Positions 5,558 through 7,047 of a stretch of DNA of 7,047 nt are shown here, piece by piece. The stretch spans positions 1-7,047 of the forward strand of contig JAEXRB010000206.1 in assembly GCA_023438325.1 (NCBI GenBank), given 5' to 3'. The translations under genes were made by a program, and so were the position numbers. The DNA is from Pseudomonadota bacterium. Its GTDB lineage: Bacteria > Pseudomonadota > Gammaproteobacteria > Xanthomonadales > Xanthomonadaceae. The notes below the pieces were generated by a model. It ran no database searches and was not told the origin of the DNA. It saw only the letters and a list, made by a program, of their open reading frames with translations. Position 1 is the stretch's first letter. Each line of letters begins with the position of its first letter.

Positions 5558-6338
5558 GATTCCATCCTTCAAAACGGGCCAGCACATCGGCATGCAGCGC
5601 CGGTGCGGCGGCCAGCACGCTGCGGGTTTCAAAATCGAGTGGTGCGCCGGAAAGGTCGGTGAACACGCCGCCGGCTTCGCGCACGATGACGGCCAGTGCG
5701 GCGATATCCAGAATGTTGACGTCCGACTCGATGACCACGTCGACACTGCCTTGCGCGAGCAGGTGATAGTGCAGGAAATCGCCGTAGCCGCGCCCGCGAT
5801 TGGCCTGGATCAACAGTTCCCCGAGCGCGCCCCAGCGCGGCCCGCGCGCGAGGGTTTTCAAGTTGCCGGTGGAAACCACGGCATCGGCGATGTGGCTGGT
5901 CTGTGCCACGTGCAGCGGGATTCCATCGAGGAAGGCGCCGCCACCACGTCGCGCCCACGCCATTTGGCCGAACTGGCTGGCGCAGGAAACGCCGAGCACC
6001 AATTCGCCGTGATGCATCAGCGCGATCTGGGTGGAAAACACCGGATTGCGACGCACGAAGCTCTTGGTGCCATCGAGCGGATCGACCAGCCAGAGAAAAT
6101 CCCCTTCACCATCGCGGCCCTGTTCTTCGCCATGGATGGCGTGATCGGGAAAAGCCTCGCGCAGCACCTGCCGGATCGCCTGCTCGGCTTCGATGTCGGC
6201 CTGGGTGACCGGGGTTGCATCGGGCTTGAGTTCAGCGTGATACGCACCTTGGTAATAGCCGTCGATGACAGCCGCCGCCGCCTGCGCGGCCTGGCGTGCC
6301 ACATCGAGTGCGCGATCGAGGAAGGCGGCATCGATCAC
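5550..6338 (-). CDS. Inositol-monophosphatase-family phosphatase (HisN-like)
   Basis: This is a 262-residue Mg-dependent phosphatase of the inositol monophosphatase superfamily. It has TPVTQAD (42-48), the metal-binding GEE (70-72), WLVDPLDGTKSFV (83-95, with Asp86 and Asp89) and the late metal site Asp211 in ILDIAALAVIVREAGG (209-224). The last block and the GYGDFLHYHLLAQG segment (184-197) resemble HisN-type histidinol-phosphate phosphatases more than CysQ; possible substrates are therefore histidinol phosphate, inositol phosphate or another small phosphomonoester. The usual Trp before the late Asp is Leu210 here. The start is GTG (6338-6336), which overlaps the gspN stop as GTGA; no in-frame ATG near the N-terminus competes. 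Its stop overlaps the nudE start by 8 bases. Superfamily assignment is sure; substrate is not. Confidence 0.88.
   Translation of the reverse strand: MIDAAFLDRALDVARQAAQAAAAVIDGYYQGAYHAELKPDATPVTQADIEAEQAIRQVLREAFPDHAIHGEEQGRDGEGDFLWLVDPLDGTKSFVRRNPVFSTQIALMHHGELVLGVSCASQFGQMAWARRGGGAFLDGIPLHVAQTSHIADAVVSTGNLKTLARGPRWGALGELLIQANRGRGYGDFLHYHLLAQGSVDVVIESDVNILDIAALAVIVREAGGVFTDLSGAPLDFETRSVLAAAPALHADVLARFEGWNHA
6067..6093 (-). repeat. 27-base direct repeat, copy in the HisN-like gene
   Basis: This is the second copy of the perfect repeat at 4684-4710. It encodes the same active-site loop (LVDPLDGT) in the paralogous phosphatase. Recombination between the copies would remove nudE and leave an in-frame hybrid phosphatase gene. 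Confidence 0.85.
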
Positions 6339-7047
6339 TGCGAGCGCCCGCGCAATCCGCCGCTGACATGAAACTCGACGCTGCCATCTTCCTGCGGTTG
6401 GCCGATGTGGCGCAGGGCGCGGGTCACCTGTGGATTGCCATCGCGCGGGCGCAGCGTGGCGCGGGCCTCGTAGCCCAGCAAGGTGGTCTTGAACTCGCCT
6501 TTCACTTCGAGCGGGCCGCCTTCATCCTTCACGGTGCCACCGAAACCACCCGCTTGCGGGCCGAAGTCCGCGACGATGGTGCCGAAACTGGCCTGATCCG
6601 CACCGCTGACGGCCGCATCGCGCCATGTGGCGCGGCCTTGCAGCGCGGTGGGCACGTTGTTCTGCAATTGCAGTGTGTCGAGCCTTACATCGACGCGGCC
6701 GAGCAGGTTCAACGCGGGCACATCGAGCACCGGCTCCAATCGGCTGGCCGGGAACGAGGCATCGACGTCGGTCAGGCGAATGACGCCATCACGGCCGCGG
6801 CTGAGGCGTCCCCTGCCGGAATAATCCTGCCCATCGAGGATGAAATCGGTATCGAGCACGCCGGTCAAAAGCGCGCCCGCATGGACTTTCCAGCCCAGGG
6901 CGCCGAGGTCATTGCCGTTGCGGATCACGCGCCCGGCGCGACCTTTCCACACCGTGCCTGAAACCTCTTGCAGTTGTACCGGCGCACTGGCCGGCATCGC
7001 ATGTTCGAGTACCAGCCGCGCCGGCAGCAGCACCACCACGATCACGG
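6335..7047 (-). CDS. gspN: Type II secretion system protein N (GspN), 5' end outside window
   Basis: GspN is an inner-membrane accessory protein of the type II secretion machinery, with a short N-terminal anchor and a periplasmic beta-rich domain. About 236 residues are visible. They begin inside a hydrophobic segment (VIVVVLLPARLVL), which looks like the end of the membrane anchor, followed by the family hallmark LQEVSGTVWKGRAG, then repeated beta-strand segments, and near the C-terminus the L-x-x-I-G-x-P pattern (LRHIGQPQEDG) and a final FHVSGGL. A GTG at 7045-7043 could formally start translation, but it falls within the hydrophobic segment, so the true start is probably a few codons beyond the right edge. 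The stop (6337-6335) overlaps the GTG start of the next phosphatase gene. The upstream neighbours should be other gsp genes, such as gspM and gspL, which are not visible here. Confidence 0.85.
   Translation of the reverse strand, partial: VIVVVLLPARLVLEHAMPASAPVQLQEVSGTVWKGRAGRVIRNGNDLGALGWKVHAGALLTGVLDTDFILDGQDYSGRGRLSRGRDGVIRLTDVDASFPASRLEPVLDVPALNLLGRVDVRLDTLQLQNNVPTALQGRATWRDAAVSGADQASFGTIVADFGPQAGGFGGTVKDEGGPLEVKGEFKTTLLGYEARATLRPRDGNPQVTRALRHIGQPQEDGSVEFHVSGGLRGRSQ

Noticed and set aside
5558..5746. N-terminal extension of nudE to 5746
   Set aside because: The added residues lie inside the HisN-like gene in another frame and do not resemble NudE; the start at 5557 gives a normal family N-terminus.
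4020..6371. Long plus-strand frames opposite cysQ, nudE and the HisN-like gene (for example 4020-5096 and 5454-6371)
   Set aside because: They are mirror images of real genes in a GC-rich sequence, without coherent domains, and would conflict with four well-supported overlapping genes.

Overview
The window is high-GC and almost entirely coding. Codon use, short or overlapping gene junctions and the gene families present (a Xanthomonas-type nucleotide pyrophosphatase, and a gspN-phosphatase-nudE-cysQ-mazG cluster) suggest a gammaproteobacterium, most likely of the Xanthomonadales (Xanthomonadaceae or Rhodanobacteraceae). That assignment is inference from family resemblance; no taxonomic marker gene is present.

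Left part (1-1922, minus strand). A secreted 546-residue serine hydrolase of the class C beta-lactamase/penicillin-binding fold carries a duplicated C-terminal module. It is followed downstream by a well-placed Shine-Dalgarno and a possible 26-codon ORF, then by the N-terminal part of an unrecognised membrane protein that runs off the left edge. The three could form one transcript.

Middle (1923-3369, plus strand). A 160-base divergent intergenic region separates the hydrolase from a gene for a predicted lipoprotein of the ectonucleotide pyrophosphatase/phosphodiesterase (NPP) family, with all expected zinc ligands and the catalytic Thr.

Right part (3355-7047, minus strand). A tightly packed operon reads leftwards: gspN (type II secretion, cut by the right edge), an inositol-monophosphatase-family phosphatase, nudE, cysQ and mazG. 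All four junctions overlap, by 4, 8, 4 and 4 bases, so translational coupling is likely. NudE, CysQ and MazG remove surplus or abnormal nucleotides (NADH/ADP-ribose/dinucleoside polyphosphates, PAP, and NTPs), so this is a nucleotide-housecleaning cassette attached to the end of a type II secretion gene set. The operon ends in a hairpin that holds the stop codons of both mazG and the convergent NPP gene, followed by a T run on the mazG strand.

I see no RNA gene, CRISPR array, insertion sequence, phage gene or origin. The window looks like ordinary chromosomal core DNA. The more interesting details are structural: the shared terminator/stop hairpin, a 27-base perfect repeat linking the two phosphatase genes in frame, a Trp-to-Leu change in one phosphatase motif, and the small ORF behind the hydrolase.
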